Positions 20,965 to 29,397 of a stretch of DNA of 37,189 bases are shown in pieces. The stretch covers positions 1 through 37,189 of the forward strand of contig WSMU01000004.1 in assembly GCA_013316395.1 (NCBI GenBank), in the 5' to 3' direction. Position 1 is the stretch's first letter; each line of letters opens with the position of its first letter. The stretch is from Alphaproteobacteria bacterium (GTDB lineage Bacteria; Pseudomonadota; Alphaproteobacteria; Rs-D84). The notes below the pieces were generated by a model. The model made no database searches. It was given only the letters and a program-made list of their open reading frames with translations, and was not told where the DNA came from. Position numbers and translations under genes: made by a program.

Positions 20965-20978
20965 TTTTTGATTATAAT
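20950..20978 (+). promoter_or_regulatory. Predicted recJ promoter
   Basis: TTGCTA at 20950-20955, 17-bp spacer, TATAAT at 20973-20978. It overlaps the end of ftsI; predicted start near 20985. Confidence 0.55.
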
Positions 20979-21005
20979 AGCTCTGATAATAAAAAAGAGT
21001 AAACG

Positions 21006-22760
21006 TTGAGAAAGATAGTGGAAAAATCCATGCTTGGGCGGGCATGGGTGTCGGCATATACAGAGCAGGATGAAGTTTTTGTTGCGCCCGAAGATTTAAT
21101 AGGAAAAATACTGCATTGTCGCGGCATAGACGGCGACGCAGAGCGTGCCAGGTTTTTAAATCCATCAATAAAGGAATATATGCCAGACCCCAGCATCCTG
21201 CGGGATATGGATGTGGCCGCCGCTATAATCGCAGACCATATAACGGCCGGGGACAAGATTGCCATATACGGCGATTATGATGTTGATGGTGTTACATCGA
21301 CGGCGGTGTTTGTAAAATATCTGCGGACACTGGGGTGTGATGTTATGTGGCATTTGCCAACACGCGAAGGTGAGGGGTATGGCCTAAACGTTGCCGCGGT
21401 TGAAGATATTGCCGCCCAGGGGGCAAAGCTGCTGATTACGGTTGATTGTGGCATAAGTGGCGCGACAGAGGTTGCGCGCGCCCGCGCGCTGGGGATGCGC
21501 GTTGTTGTAACCGACCACCATTCGCCTGATTCTGAATTGCCCGATGCGGATGCGGTGGTAAATCCCAAACGCGCGGATGATACGTCCGGTATGTCATATC
21601 TGGCCGGCGTGGGGGTTGCGTTTTTAACACTGGTGGCGGTAAATCGCGAATTAAAATCGCGCAATGCGGAACAATTACGCGATAAAATCGCTGATATCAA
21701 CCTTATAAATTATCTGGATTTTGTTGCACTGGGCACTATATGCGATACGATGCCACTGATAGGGTTAAATCGTGCGTTTGTTGCAACCGGGCTAAAGGTT
21801 ATGGGCCTGCGCCAGAATTTGGGTCTGCGTGTGCTAATGGAGGTGGCGGGAATAAAAAAGCCGTCTGTCTATGCGGCGGGTTTTGCACTGGGGCCGCGGT
21901 TGAATGCGGCGGGGCGTTTGGATTCTGCGTCGCCTGCGCTTGAATTGCTGCTGACGGATAATACGCTTATTGCATACGATTTGGCGGGCAAGCTGCATCG
22001 TATGAACCAGGAAAGAATAGATATTCAAAACGCGATTATGTTGCGTGCAAATGAAATGGCCGCGGCATCGGCACCCGATAGATGCAGTCTGTTTGTTTGT
22101 GGCGATAACTGGCATGGTGGTGTTATGGGAATTATCGCCGGTCGCCTAAAAGATAAATATAATCTGCCGGCATGTGTTGCAACCAAGGCCGACGGGGTAA
22201 TAAACGGTTCGGGTCGAAGTGTTGCCGGCGTTGACTTGGGGCGGATTATACATGAGGCCCTGGCCGCGGGAATTGCAAAAGAAGGCGGCGGTCATGCGGC
22301 GGCGGCGGGCTTTACCCTGGATGCGGATAAAGAAGAAGCGTTTCGTGAATTTTTGGAACGTGCGGCCCGCGCACAGTTAAACGGCTGCCCGCCCGCGCGT
22401 GAGGTTATGGTTGACGCGGAGCTGGATGCGGGTGGGGCGAATATGCGTCTGGTAAAACAGATGTGTGCACTGGAACCCTTTGGACAGGGAAATCCGGAAC
22501 CTATGCTGGTGCTGCGTTCGGGGCGTCTGAAAAATGCGGTGGTTATGGGTGGCGGTGCACATCTGCGCGGCAGTATTGCAACCGTGGCAGGGACAACTTT
22601 GGCGTTTGTTGGCTTTAATCTGGTTGGCACGCCGGTTGGTGATTTTTTGCTGGACGATGCAAATGCAAACACTACAATAACTCTGTTGGGGCGGTTAAAG
22701 GAAAACGAGTATAATGGACGCGTCAGCGCACAATTTTTCCTAGAAGACATTGCGGTTTAG
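21006..22760 (+). CDS. recJ: Single-strand-DNA-specific exonuclease RecJ
   Basis: 584 residues if TTG 21006 is used (AAGAG lies 6 nt upstream); GTG 21018 and ATG 21030 are alternatives. 5'-3' ssDNA exonuclease of recombination and mismatch repair. DHH-superfamily motifs are visible: GDYDVDGVTSTA near 88-99, D170-H-H172 (VVTDHHSPDSELP), LNAAGRLDSA, and the DHHA1 motif GGGHAAAAGFTL, then an OB-type C-terminal part. Normal RecJ length. Two bases separate it from nrnA. Confidence 0.95.
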   Translation: MRKIVEKSMLGRAWVSAYTEQDEVFVAPEDLIGKILHCRGIDGDAERARFLNPSIKEYMPDPSILRDMDVAAAIIADHITAGDKIAIYGDYDVDGVTSTAVFVKYLRTLGCDVMWHLPTREGEGYGLNVAAVEDIAAQGAKLLITVDCGISGATEVARARALGMRVVVTDHHSPDSELPDADAVVNPKRADDTSGMSYLAGVGVAFLTLVAVNRELKSRNAEQLRDKIADINLINYLDFVALGTICDTMPLIGLNRAFVATGLKVMGLRQNLGLRVLMEVAGIKKPSVYAAGFALGPRLNAAGRLDSASPALELLLTDNTLIAYDLAGKLHRMNQERIDIQNAIMLRANEMAAASAPDRCSLFVCGDNWHGGVMGIIAGRLKDKYNLPACVATKADGVINGSGRSVAGVDLGRIIHEALAAGIAKEGGGHAAAAGFTLDADKEEAFREFLERAARAQLNGCPPAREVMVDAELDAGGANMRLVKQMCALEPFGQGNPEPMLVLRSGRLKNAVVMGGGAHLRGSIATVAGTTLAFVGFNLVGTPVGDFLLDDANANTTITLLGRLKENEYNGRVSAQFFLEDIAV

Positions 22761-22762
22761 AT

Positions 22763-23713
22763 ATGAATGATAAATTACAAATTTTTACAGATAAGATAAA
22801 AGCAGCCAAATCAATCGCAATAATAGGGCATAAAAATCCCGACGGTGATGCGTTGGGCAGTGCATTGGCCCTGGGGCGTCTGATAGAGTTGAACTTTGGT
22901 ATATCGCCGGTATGTACGTATGACGGGAATATTCCGGAAACGTTGGGTGATGTGCCACTGCGTTCGCGGATGCGGTATTTCGGGCATTTAAATATCACAC
23001 ACCCGTTTGATGTGGTGATTTTGGTAGATTATGGTACCGCGCGTCATGTCGAGTTTGCGTCATCTGTTATTCAAAACGCAGGATTTATTATTGAAATAGA
23101 TCACCATAAAAATGATGCGCCGCTGGGTGCGTTATGCATTGATGATGAGGCGGCGGATGCAACTGCGGTTCTTGTGTATGAAATGATGCGCAGTCAGAAT
23201 TGGAAATGCGATGCGGATGTTTTAAATCTGCTGGCGCTGGGGATTGTTACGGATACTGGATATTTTAAGTTTGCCAGAACTGGTCGCGTAATGCGAATAA
23301 TGGCCGACATGGTCGACCAGGGTGTGCGTCTGCGCGGTGTTTATGACATGCTAAATAATCAGCCTAAGAAAACCATACTGGTTGAATCGCGTGCAGTCGC
23401 CACGGCAGAGTTTTTTTATCGTGACCGGTTGGCGGTGGCGACGATACTAAATCGCGACTATAGAAATATGGACGGCCGTGGTGAAAATGTTTTGGATATT
23501 TTGGCACGAATAAAAGGTGTTGAATACATAGCGCTGCTAAAGCAGCAAAAGGATAACCAGATAGGTGTATCGCTGCGCGGGCGGACGCGCGCCGTGAATC
23601 ATATTGCGCAGGCGCTGGGCGGTGGCGGGCATATGTTTGCCGCCGGTGCGGTCTTGCGCGATTCGCTGGAAAATGTTCATGATAAAGTAGTAGAGATGTT
23701 TAGGGGGGAATAG
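22763..23713 (+). CDS. nrnA: DHH phosphoesterase NrnA-like (nanoRNase / pAp phosphatase)
   Basis: 316 residues, typical for NrnA. It carries GHKNPDGDALGSALALG near 22-38, VDYGTA, IDHHKND (DHH) near 113, a GIVTDTGYFKF motif and the DHHA1 end GGGGHMFAAGAVL. NrnA degrades two- to five-residue oligoribonucleotides and can dephosphorylate pAp; it replaces Orn in many bacteria. Its gene starts 2 nt after recJ, so the pair is probably translated together. lolA starts 3 nt after its stop. Confidence 0.92.
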   Translation: MNDKLQIFTDKIKAAKSIAIIGHKNPDGDALGSALALGRLIELNFGISPVCTYDGNIPETLGDVPLRSRMRYFGHLNITHPFDVVILVDYGTARHVEFASSVIQNAGFIIEIDHHKNDAPLGALCIDDEAADATAVLVYEMMRSQNWKCDADVLNLLALGIVTDTGYFKFARTGRVMRIMADMVDQGVRLRGVYDMLNNQPKKTILVESRAVATAEFFYRDRLAVATILNRDYRNMDGRGENVLDILARIKGVEYIALLKQQKDNQIGVSLRGRTRAVNHIAQALGGGGHMFAAGAVLRDSLENVHDKVVEMFRGE

Positions 23714-23716
23714 GAT

Positions 23717-24334
23717 ATGTTTAGAAAAGTTTTAATTTTTGTATTGTGTTTTGTTACATGTGGTGGCGCATATGCGGCGACCGACAAGGGGTTGGTAGAG
23801 CGTGCGGAAAAATATCTGAATTCTATTACGGGGCTGTCAGGCGGATTTGTTCAGACGGCCAATGGAACGAGTGCAAAAGGTACTTTTTCCATGCTGCGCC
23901 CGGGCAAGGTTCGTCTGGATTATGACAATATGCCTGTGCAGATGATTGCCGATGGCAAAGATTTGTATTTTTTCGACAAATCACTGGACCAGATTACTAC
24001 GGTTCCGTTAACCAGTACGCCCGCCGGAATTTTAGTACGAAAAAAGATAGATTTACAAAACGCCGATATTGCCGTAACAGATACTGTCCAGGGCAAGGAT
24101 ACTTTTTCCCTTAAAATGAATTTGCGTGGTCAAGAAGGGCTTGGGAATATGACCGTTGTTTTCAATAACAGTCCGGTTGCCTTGCATTCATGGTCGGTGG
24201 TTGATGCAACCGGGGCTAAGACGGATGTGGTGTTTAATAACCTGGGACCTAAAACAAATTTTGCAAAAGACTATTTCCAGATTCAGCGTCACAAAACTGT
24301 TGGTACCGGTGGCGGCGATGCTTTTTATGATTAG
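23717..24334 (+). CDS. lolA: Outer-membrane lipoprotein carrier LolA
   Basis: 205 residues. MFRKVLIFVLCFVTCGGAYA is a signal peptide. The mature protein matches LolA: YLNSITGLSGGFVQT, KGTFSMLRPGKVRLDYD, DGKDLYFFDKSLDQIT, and the hydrophobic half-barrel strands. It carries Lnt-processed lipoproteins across the periplasm. It completes a route whose acylation step is the YbeY-Lnt fusion in the same window. Three bases after nrnA and 8 nt before tatB. Confidence 0.93.
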   Translation: MFRKVLIFVLCFVTCGGAYAATDKGLVERAEKYLNSITGLSGGFVQTANGTSAKGTFSMLRPGKVRLDYDNMPVQMIADGKDLYFFDKSLDQITTVPLTSTPAGILVRKKIDLQNADIAVTDTVQGKDTFSLKMNLRGQEGLGNMTVVFNNSPVALHSWSVVDATGAKTDVVFNNLGPKTNFAKDYFQIQRHKTVGTGGGDAFYD

Positions 24335-24342
24335 GTGGGCGG

Positions 24343-24639
24343 ATGTTTGGAATCAGCTGGGCTGAGTTTGCTGTTATTTTCCTGGTGGCGGTTTTAATTA
24401 TTCCGGCGCGCCGGTGGCCTGATGTGGCACGATTCCTGGCGCGGGCGGTAAAGACTGTCCGTGCGCTGGTATGGAAGATTACAGATGCATCGGAACAGAT
24501 AAAAGACAGACTGGATATGGAATGCCCCATTGATGATATTATAAATACAACAACGCGTGATGTTCTGGACCAAATTTCTGTTCGGCGTAAAAGAACAACG
24601 GCGGGACACAAAGGTAATAGGCGGGCGGGCAAAAAATGA
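24343..24639 (+). CDS. tatB: Twin-arginine translocase subunit TatB
   Basis: 98 residues. MFGISWAEFAVIFLVAVLIIPARRWPDVARFLARAV has the TatB layout: short N-terminus, membrane helix, hinge and amphipathic helix. The typical GPxxLP hinge is PARRWP here, and the protein is shorter than E. coli TatB (171). Assigned TatB rather than TatA because it directly precedes tatC, overlapping by 4 nt (ATGA), and because a clear tatA lies at 16048. TatB and TatC form the receptor for twin-arginine signal peptides. Confidence 0.88.
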   Translation: MFGISWAEFAVIFLVAVLIIPARRWPDVARFLARAVKTVRALVWKITDASEQIKDRLDMECPIDDIINTTTRDVLDQISVRRKRTTAGHKGNRRAGKK

Positions 24640-25343
24640 AAATGACACTGATGCAGCATTTTGCCGAATTGCGTCGTCGCATTTTATGGGTGGCCTTGAT
24701 TTTTGCCGCAGGTTTTGGTGCAGGCTGGTTTTTTGCACCCCCGTTGCAGGCGTTTCTGACCCAGCCGCTGCTGGCGGTATGGCCGGGGGGGACAATGCTT
24801 TATACCGGTTTGGCGGATGGCTTGATGATACAGTTTTCTCTGGCGACGGGTGTTGCGCTGATGGTCGCCGCGCCGGCGGCGCTGTGGCATGTGTGGGCCT
24901 TTGTGGCGCCGGGCCTGAAAAAAAATGAAAAGCGTGTTATATGGCCGATTTTATTGATGTCGCCTGTTTTGTTTCTGGCCGGGGCTGCGTTTGCGTTTTA
25001 TATTTTATTCCCAATCGCATTTAAATTTTTTGTGGATTTAAATCAGGCGGCCCCAGTGCCTAGTGTTCTAATGCCGGCCGCACGTGATTATCTGTCGTTT
25101 GCAATTGGGTTATTAAAAGTCTTTGGGGTGGCCTTTCAATTACCGTTGGTGTTGGTTTTGCTTAACCGCATCGGTGTTCTGCGTCGGTCGGTTGCCGTGC
25201 GCATGCGCCGATATGCGATTGTTATGATTGTGGCTGCGGCTGCTATGCTGACGCCGCCTGATGTCGTGTCGCAGATAATACTGGCACTGCCGATGTGGGC
25301 GCTGTTTGAAATAAGCATTCTATTTATGCGACGCGACCAATAG
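24636..25343 (+). CDS. tatC: Twin-arginine translocase subunit TatC
   Basis: 235 residues with six hydrophobic segments. Family landmarks are HFAELRRRILW at the N-terminus, with the conserved glutamate and arginine of the signal-peptide site, the FVAPGLKKNEKR loop, and AAMLTPPDVVSQIILALPMWALFEISI. The receptor core of the Tat pathway in the inner membrane. Slightly shorter than E. coli TatC (258). It starts inside the tatB stop codon. Confidence 0.97.
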   Translation: MKMTLMQHFAELRRRILWVALIFAAGFGAGWFFAPPLQAFLTQPLLAVWPGGTMLYTGLADGLMIQFSLATGVALMVAAPAALWHVWAFVAPGLKKNEKRVIWPILLMSPVLFLAGAAFAFYILFPIAFKFFVDLNQAAPVPSVLMPAARDYLSFAIGLLKVFGVAFQLPLVLVLLNRIGVLRRSVAVRMRRYAIVMIVAAAAMLTPPDVVSQIILALPMWALFEISILFMRRDQ

Positions 25344-25347
25344 CGTT

Positions 25348-25375
25348 TTGTTTGACGCAAGTTTTATGATATAAT
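25348..25375 (+). promoter_or_regulatory. Promoter of the LysM/M23 lipoprotein gene, predicted leaderless
   Basis: TTGTTT at 25348-25353, 16-bp spacer, TATAAT at 25370-25375. The expected transcript start falls on GTG 25382, and no Shine-Dalgarno site is present. Confidence 0.5.
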
Positions 25376-25381
25376 TTGCGT

Positions 25382-26857
25382 GTGAAAAATTTCTGTGGAT
25401 TTTTGCTGGCAGTCTGCGCAATCTTGGTTGCGGCATGTGACCTGCAGCCGCGTATAATTTCTTTGCCGGATTCGGTGGGTGACTTTATTTCGGATAGATA
25501 TCCCGCATTGTTGGCCGACCCTGAAACTCAGCCGGAAATATATAACTCGGCGGCGACTGATTATGGTGTTTATGCATCGCCGGAATTATATGGTTCTGTT
25601 GAAACGGATGATTATATTTTATATTCCGATATCAATGATTATATGCTGCCAACAGAACAGGCGCCGGCGGCCACGACTGCTCCTGCTTCGTCAGAAGATG
25701 AACCGGAACAGGTTATCGGACAATACCATGCGCCCGGGGACAGCGAATCTGATACAAAACCTGCGCCCGGGGCAGAGGCGGTGCCGGATGATTATCTGGT
25801 TGTGCCGATGTATGGTGCACCGACGGATTCACGGCAGATAACAGTGGCCAAGGGTGATACGCTTTATTCCATTGCACGCAAGTATGGTGTGGCGGTTCAA
25901 GACATTGCGACGCTTAATAAATTATCCGCGCCGTATTCACTGCGTGTTGGGCAAAAGCTACGCGTTCCTGGAAATGGCGACATTGTTGTCGCCGCCGACA
26001 AGGCCCCGGCGCCAAAGCCGTCGCCCGCGGTGACACCGGTCGTGGCGGCACCTGTGGCGAAATCACCGACCCCGGCGCGTGTTCAGTTGCAGACCGTAAC
26101 TGTTGGGGCGGGCGATACCCTATACTCTATATCCCGCAAGTATTCTGTTCCGGTAAATGATTTGGCGGTTATGAACGATTTGTCGGCGCCGTTTCGCCTG
26201 ACCGTGGGCCAGCGCCTAAAGGTACCAAACCTGCAGGCGGCGGTCGCAAATGTCTCTCTCGCGACAAAGTCTGTTGCGCCAGCGGCCCCGACTAAGGCGG
26301 TCAGCCCGGCCAAGGTTGCAGCCCCCGCAAAGCCAGCCCACGCGGGTGGTGGCGCACAAAAGAAAGCGGATAATAAAAACACTGTAAAGAGCAACAGTGC
26401 CCAGAAAAATGCGCCGGTACAGAAGGCAAAAATATCATCGGACCCGAAAAAGAAACTGCCTGCGATTGCTGGACGTTCTTCGTCTAAATTTTCATGGCCC
26501 GTTCGGGGTAAGATTTTATCCGCATTTGGAACAAAGCCCAGTGGCCTGGTAAACGACGGAATCAATATTGCGGCGAATCGGGGCGCAACGGTTAAAGCGG
26601 CAGAAAACGGCGTTGTAGCGTATGCCGGCAACGAAGTAAAAGGTATGGGGAATTTGATAATAATCCAGCATTCGGGTGGTTGGATGACTGTATATGCGCA
26701 TTTGGATTCGATGGCATTGCGCCGTGGTGCGCGTGTGTCTGTCGGTCAGAAAATCGGAACCGTCGGTGCCACTGGCAAGGTTGATAAACCCCAACTGCAC
26801 TTTGAAATCCGCAAGGGAACCAAGGCTTATAATCCCGCGCATTATTTAAAGAAGTAG
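25382..26857 (+). CDS. LysM-LysM-M23 lipoprotein, NlpD/EnvC-like
   Basis: 491 residues from GTG 25382; TTG 25376 would add two residues but lies between the -10 box and the likely transcript start. Lipoprotein signal with lipobox VAAC (cysteine at 19). LysM domains at about 150-196 and 236-283 (GDTLYSIARKYGV, GDTLYSISRKYSV), Ala/Pro/Lys-rich linkers, and an M23/LytM domain at about 370-491. The LytM zinc residues are degenerate: NDGINI replaces HxxxD and QLHFE replaces HxH, so it is probably not a peptidase. That matches NlpD and EnvC, which activate amidases during cell separation. Likely acylated by Lnt and exported by LolA. Confidence 0.88.
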   Translation: MKNFCGFLLAVCAILVAACDLQPRIISLPDSVGDFISDRYPALLADPETQPEIYNSAATDYGVYASPELYGSVETDDYILYSDINDYMLPTEQAPAATTAPASSEDEPEQVIGQYHAPGDSESDTKPAPGAEAVPDDYLVVPMYGAPTDSRQITVAKGDTLYSIARKYGVAVQDIATLNKLSAPYSLRVGQKLRVPGNGDIVVAADKAPAPKPSPAVTPVVAAPVAKSPTPARVQLQTVTVGAGDTLYSISRKYSVPVNDLAVMNDLSAPFRLTVGQRLKVPNLQAAVANVSLATKSVAPAAPTKAVSPAKVAAPAKPAHAGGGAQKKADNKNTVKSNSAQKNAPVQKAKISSDPKKKLPAIAGRSSSKFSWPVRGKILSAFGTKPSGLVNDGINIAANRGATVKAAENGVVAYAGNEVKGMGNLIIIQHSGGWMTVYAHLDSMALRRGARVSVGQKIGTVGATGKVDKPQLHFEIRKGTKAYNPAHYLKK

Positions 26858-26887
26858 GGTGGACGTTGTCTTGATTGTTCTAAAGAA

Positions 26888-26914
26888 AAACCGCCAAAGG
26901 CGGTTTATATTTTT
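26888..26914. terminator. Bidirectional terminator between the M23 gene and tRNA-Lys
   Basis: Stem AAACCGCC (26888-26895) with GGCGGTTT (26899-26906); T-rich on the plus side, and A residues at 26886-26890 give T residues on the minus strand just after the tRNA. Confidence 0.8.
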
Positions 26915-26989
26915 GGTGGGCGCGCAGGGACTCGAACCCTGGACCCACTGATTAAGAGTCAGTTGCTCTACCAACTGAGCTACGCACCC
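26914..26989 (-). tRNA. tRNA-Lys (anticodon CTT)
   Basis: 76 nt including the encoded CCA. On the minus strand the acceptor stem GGGTGCG pairs with CGCGCCC (one G-T pair), the D arm reads GCTCAGTTGGTAGAGC, the anticodon loop CTCTTAA gives CTT, and the T arm contains GGTTCGAGTCC. Confidence 0.97.
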
Positions 26990-27063
26990 GATGGGTCTAT
27001 TCTTTCGAATACCCGCAGATTATATATCTTTTTGTAGCATTTGCAAGAAATTATTATTTCTTT

Positions 27064-27957
27064 TTACATTGTATGGTTGCCGCCCGTTACACCATATACT
27101 TCGGCTGTGGTATATGATGACTCGTCCGATGCCAACAGTACGTACACACCCGCCAGTTCTGCCGGCTGGCCGGCGCGTTTAAGGGGGGTATCCATTCCGA
27201 ATTCGGGTATTGAGTCTGTGGCGCGTCCGCCTGCAACCTGGAGGGCGGTCCAAATGGGGCCGGGGGCCACAGAATTTACACGTATTCCGCGATAGGCTAC
27301 CTGTTTTGCCAGGGCGCGTGTGAACGCAACAATGGCGGCCTTGGTCGATGCATAATCAATCAGGTCTTTGCCGGGTTGGTATGCCTGTATCGAAGATGTT
27401 GTAATTATTGAGGCGCCCGCCTTTAGCAGGGGAATCGCCGCCCGCGCCATCCAAAACATTGAAAACACATTTATGGAAAATGTGCGGACCAACTGTTCTG
27501 TGCTAAGCTTTGAGATGTCTTTGCTGTATTGCTGGTAGCCTGCATTCATAACAATTATATCCAGACCACCCAGTGCCTTGTGCGCACGCTCGACCAGGCG
27601 CTGACAAAACTTTTCATCACCCAGGTCGCCCGGGATTAACACCGCGCGTCGGCCCGCTTCTTCGATATAGCGTGCGGTGTCGCGTGCATCGCGTTCTTCG
27701 GCCGGCAGATATGATATGGCAACATCGGCCCCTTCGCGGGCATAGGCGATTGCCGCCGCGCGGCCAATTCCCGAATCGCCGCCGGTTATCAATGCACGGC
27801 GCCCCGCCAGCCGCCCAGAGCCCTGATAAGTTTCTTCGCCACAGTCCGGTGTCGGACGCATTTTTAAATCGAGGCCAGGGTATGCTTGGCGCTGGCGTGG
27901 GTATTTTTCATGATAATATTTAGTTAGCGGATTTTTGCCGGATACGTTCTTTTTCAT
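27064..27957 (-). CDS. Short-chain dehydrogenase/reductase (YghA/YdaD-like)
   Basis: 297 residues. NAD(P)-binding TGGDSGIG at 58-65, NAG at 138-140, a catalytic serine near 188-189 and Y202-x-x-x-K206 (YASTK). A 50-residue N-terminal extension with RQRQAYPGLDLKMRPTPDCGEETYQGSGRL is characteristic of the YghA/general-stress-protein-39 group of SDRs, whose natural substrates are poorly defined. AAGGAGG upstream of ATG 27957 is a strong ribosome-binding site. It is transcribed alone, between tRNA-Lys and the porin-like gene. The substrate cannot be told from sequence. Confidence 0.92.
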   Translation of the reverse strand: MKKNVSGKNPLTKYYHEKYPRQRQAYPGLDLKMRPTPDCGEETYQGSGRLAGRRALITGGDSGIGRAAAIAYAREGADVAISYLPAEERDARDTARYIEEAGRRAVLIPGDLGDEKFCQRLVERAHKALGGLDIIVMNAGYQQYSKDISKLSTEQLVRTFSINVFSMFWMARAAIPLLKAGASIITTSSIQAYQPGKDLIDYASTKAAIVAFTRALAKQVAYRGIRVNSVAPGPIWTALQVAGGRATDSIPEFGMDTPLKRAGQPAELAGVYVLLASDESSYTTAEVYGVTGGNHTM

Positions 27958-28063
27958 GCGTTTCCTCCTTGGGGTTATATTTTATATGTATGCAAACAAT
28001 ACCGCCATAGGCATTAAAGCCATTTGTCGCGTTCGGGGTAGGGGAATCCTTACCTATGCAAAG

Positions 28064-28091
28064 TTGTAAAATGCTTTGCTAGAATTATAGC
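28064..28091 (+). promoter_or_regulatory. Predicted promoter of the porin-like gene
   Basis: TTGTAA at 28064-28069, 16-bp spacer, TATAGC at 28086-28091, then a leader of about 45 nt with AAAGGAGAAAAA before ATG 28143. Confidence 0.35.
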
Positions 28092-28142
28092 GTTGACATG
28101 AAAACACAAGAAAACACAACCACAACTAAAAAAGGAGAAAAA

Positions 28143-28745
28143 ATGAAAAAAATAGTTATCTCGACATTGGCGGTGCTGATTGCATGCCCGGCATTTGCGG
28201 GTGCAAATCAGAACAGCAGCTGGCAGTTGTTTGGCCTGGATCCGTATATCGGCCTGCGTGGTGGCATGGGCTACACCAATGTTAACGTAAAGCACAATGG
28301 TCACAAAAAATCCATGGATGACATGGTATACCAGGGTCGTGCAGCGTTAGGTTTGGAAGTATGCGACACTGTCCGCAGCGAAATCGAATGGTCTATTTTC
28401 AGCAAAGCTAAAGACAACAAGCGTTATGGCGATCAGCGTTTGAAGACCGAAACAAAGATGCAGACTTTGTTGTGGAACACTTACATGGAATTCGGTTCAT
28501 ATGAAGTTGTTCGCCCGTTCGTTGGTGTTGGTGCCGGTGTTGCGTTCACAAAGATGGACAAGCGCGTAGATGGTATCGGCTCCTGGAGCGACGACAAAAC
28601 ACGCTTCTCTGCAATGGGCAGCTTGGGTGTAACGTTCGACTGGCAGCGTATCGCCGTTGATTTGGCCGCGCGTTATACATATGTTGATATTCAGTCCGGC
28701 CTGCATAACATTGGCGGTGATTTGGGTATTCGCTTTATGTTCTAA
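28143..28745 (+). CDS. Small outer-membrane beta-barrel protein
   Basis: 200 residues from ATG 28143, picked for the AAAGGAG 6 nt upstream. Signal peptide MKKIVISTLAVLIACPAFA. The mature part alternates strands rich in aromatic and glycine residues (YIGLRGGMGYTNVNV, VRPFVGVGAGVAFTKM, IAVDLAARYTYVDI) and ends GGDLGIRFMF with the C-terminal phenylalanine needed for BAM recognition. An eight-stranded OmpA/Opa-type barrel is likely. The strong ribosome-binding site and flanking terminators suggest high expression. No specific substrate or adhesin function can be assigned. Confidence 0.82.
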   Translation: MKKIVISTLAVLIACPAFAGANQNSSWQLFGLDPYIGLRGGMGYTNVNVKHNGHKKSMDDMVYQGRAALGLEVCDTVRSEIEWSIFSKAKDNKRYGDQRLKTETKMQTLLWNTYMEFGSYEVVRPFVGVGAGVAFTKMDKRVDGIGSWSDDKTRFSAMGSLGVTFDWQRIAVDLAARYTYVDIQSGLHNIGGDLGIRFMF

Positions 28746-28749
28746 TGCC

Positions 28750-28784
28750 TAATCGCCGCTGCGCAATGCGCGGCGGCGATTAGT
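28750..28784 (+). terminator. Long hairpin after the porin-like gene
   Basis: Outer stem CTAATCGCCGC (28750-28760) with GCGGCGATTAG (28774-28784), plus inner GCGC/GCGC pairing. It lacks an immediate T run, so it may act as an mRNA-stabilising hairpin ahead of the terminator at 28801. Confidence 0.6.
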
Positions 28785-28800
28785 AGTTGTTTCAGAAAAA

Positions 28801-28831
28801 ACAAACCGCGCGATGGCCGCGGTTTGTTTTT
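28801..28831 (+). terminator. Rho-independent terminator
   Basis: Stem ACAAACCGCG (28801-28810) with CGCGGTTTGT (28818-28827), then TTTTAT; A residues precede it. Confidence 0.85.
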
Positions 28832-28834
28832 ATT

Positions 28835-28858
28835 AAAAAATCCCGCATTGCGGGATTT
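28835..28858 (-). terminator. Terminator of the ferritin-like gene
   Basis: Stem AAATCCCGC (28838-28846) with GCGGGATTT (28850-28858); the A run at 28835-28840 gives the T tract on the minus strand. Confidence 0.8.
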
Positions 28859-28863
28859 GTATT

Positions 28864-29220
28864 TTAAGACAACTGGGCCAGGGCAATTTTGCCAAGGAAG
28901 GCTGCCTCGATATCGCCCAGCAGCGATTTTGTTCCCTCGTCCAGGTCGTCATCTTCCAGCAGGTCTTCGGTGCGAGATATAATTTGTTCACACATTTTAA
29001 CCAGGTCGCGGCTAATCAGCTTAGGGGCCAGCAAATCCGGCTTAAAGACTTTCTTTTCACCGCGTGCCATAAAATAACTTTCGGCCAGGCTGTCCGCCCA
29101 TGTGTCAACATCTTCGGTTAGGCGGTCGAAGAGCAGGTGCTGGGCATAGTTGTCCGTAGACCAGTGGTTTATTTTACAAGCATATTTAAATGCGACTAGA
29201 TTTTGTAACAATTCATACAT
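28864..29220 (-). CDS. Ferritin/Dps-like helical protein (DUF5856-like)
   Basis: 118 residues, almost entirely helical. KYACKINHWSTDNYAQHLLFDRLTEDVDTWADSLAE follows the Dps-like pattern in which a Trp-containing helix and a distal histidine precede FDRL and a further acidic helix. It is shorter than Dps (about 150) and lacks an obvious full di-iron set, so it may be a minimal relative of the kind found in phages and gut bacteria rather than an active ferroxidase. AAGGAGG is upstream of ATG 29220, and a dedicated terminator follows. Stand-alone gene. Confidence 0.6.
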   Translation of the reverse strand: MYELLQNLVAFKYACKINHWSTDNYAQHLLFDRLTEDVDTWADSLAESYFMARGEKKVFKPDLLAPKLISRDLVKMCEQIISRTEDLLEDDDLDEGTKSLLGDIEAAFLGKIALAQLS

Positions 29221-29397
29221 TTTTCATCCTCCTTTTGCATTGTGATTTTACCAACATACCAGGCGCGAAGTTATAGGATAATAAACTGGCGCTATGTGCA
29301 TGAAATCTGGGATTTTTTTGGGAATTCAAACCTGGCGAAAATGCGAAAAAAATATTGTACAATGTATTTCGTAACCAAAAGGAAAAAGGAGACCTTT

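Noticed and set aside
25382..26857. Active M23 endopeptidase
   Set aside because: HxxxD and HxH zinc motifs are replaced (NDGIN, QLH), so an amidase-activator role fits better.
26914..26989. tRNA-Lys as an integration site for an island
   Set aside because: No integrase gene and no repeated tRNA 3' end found downstream.
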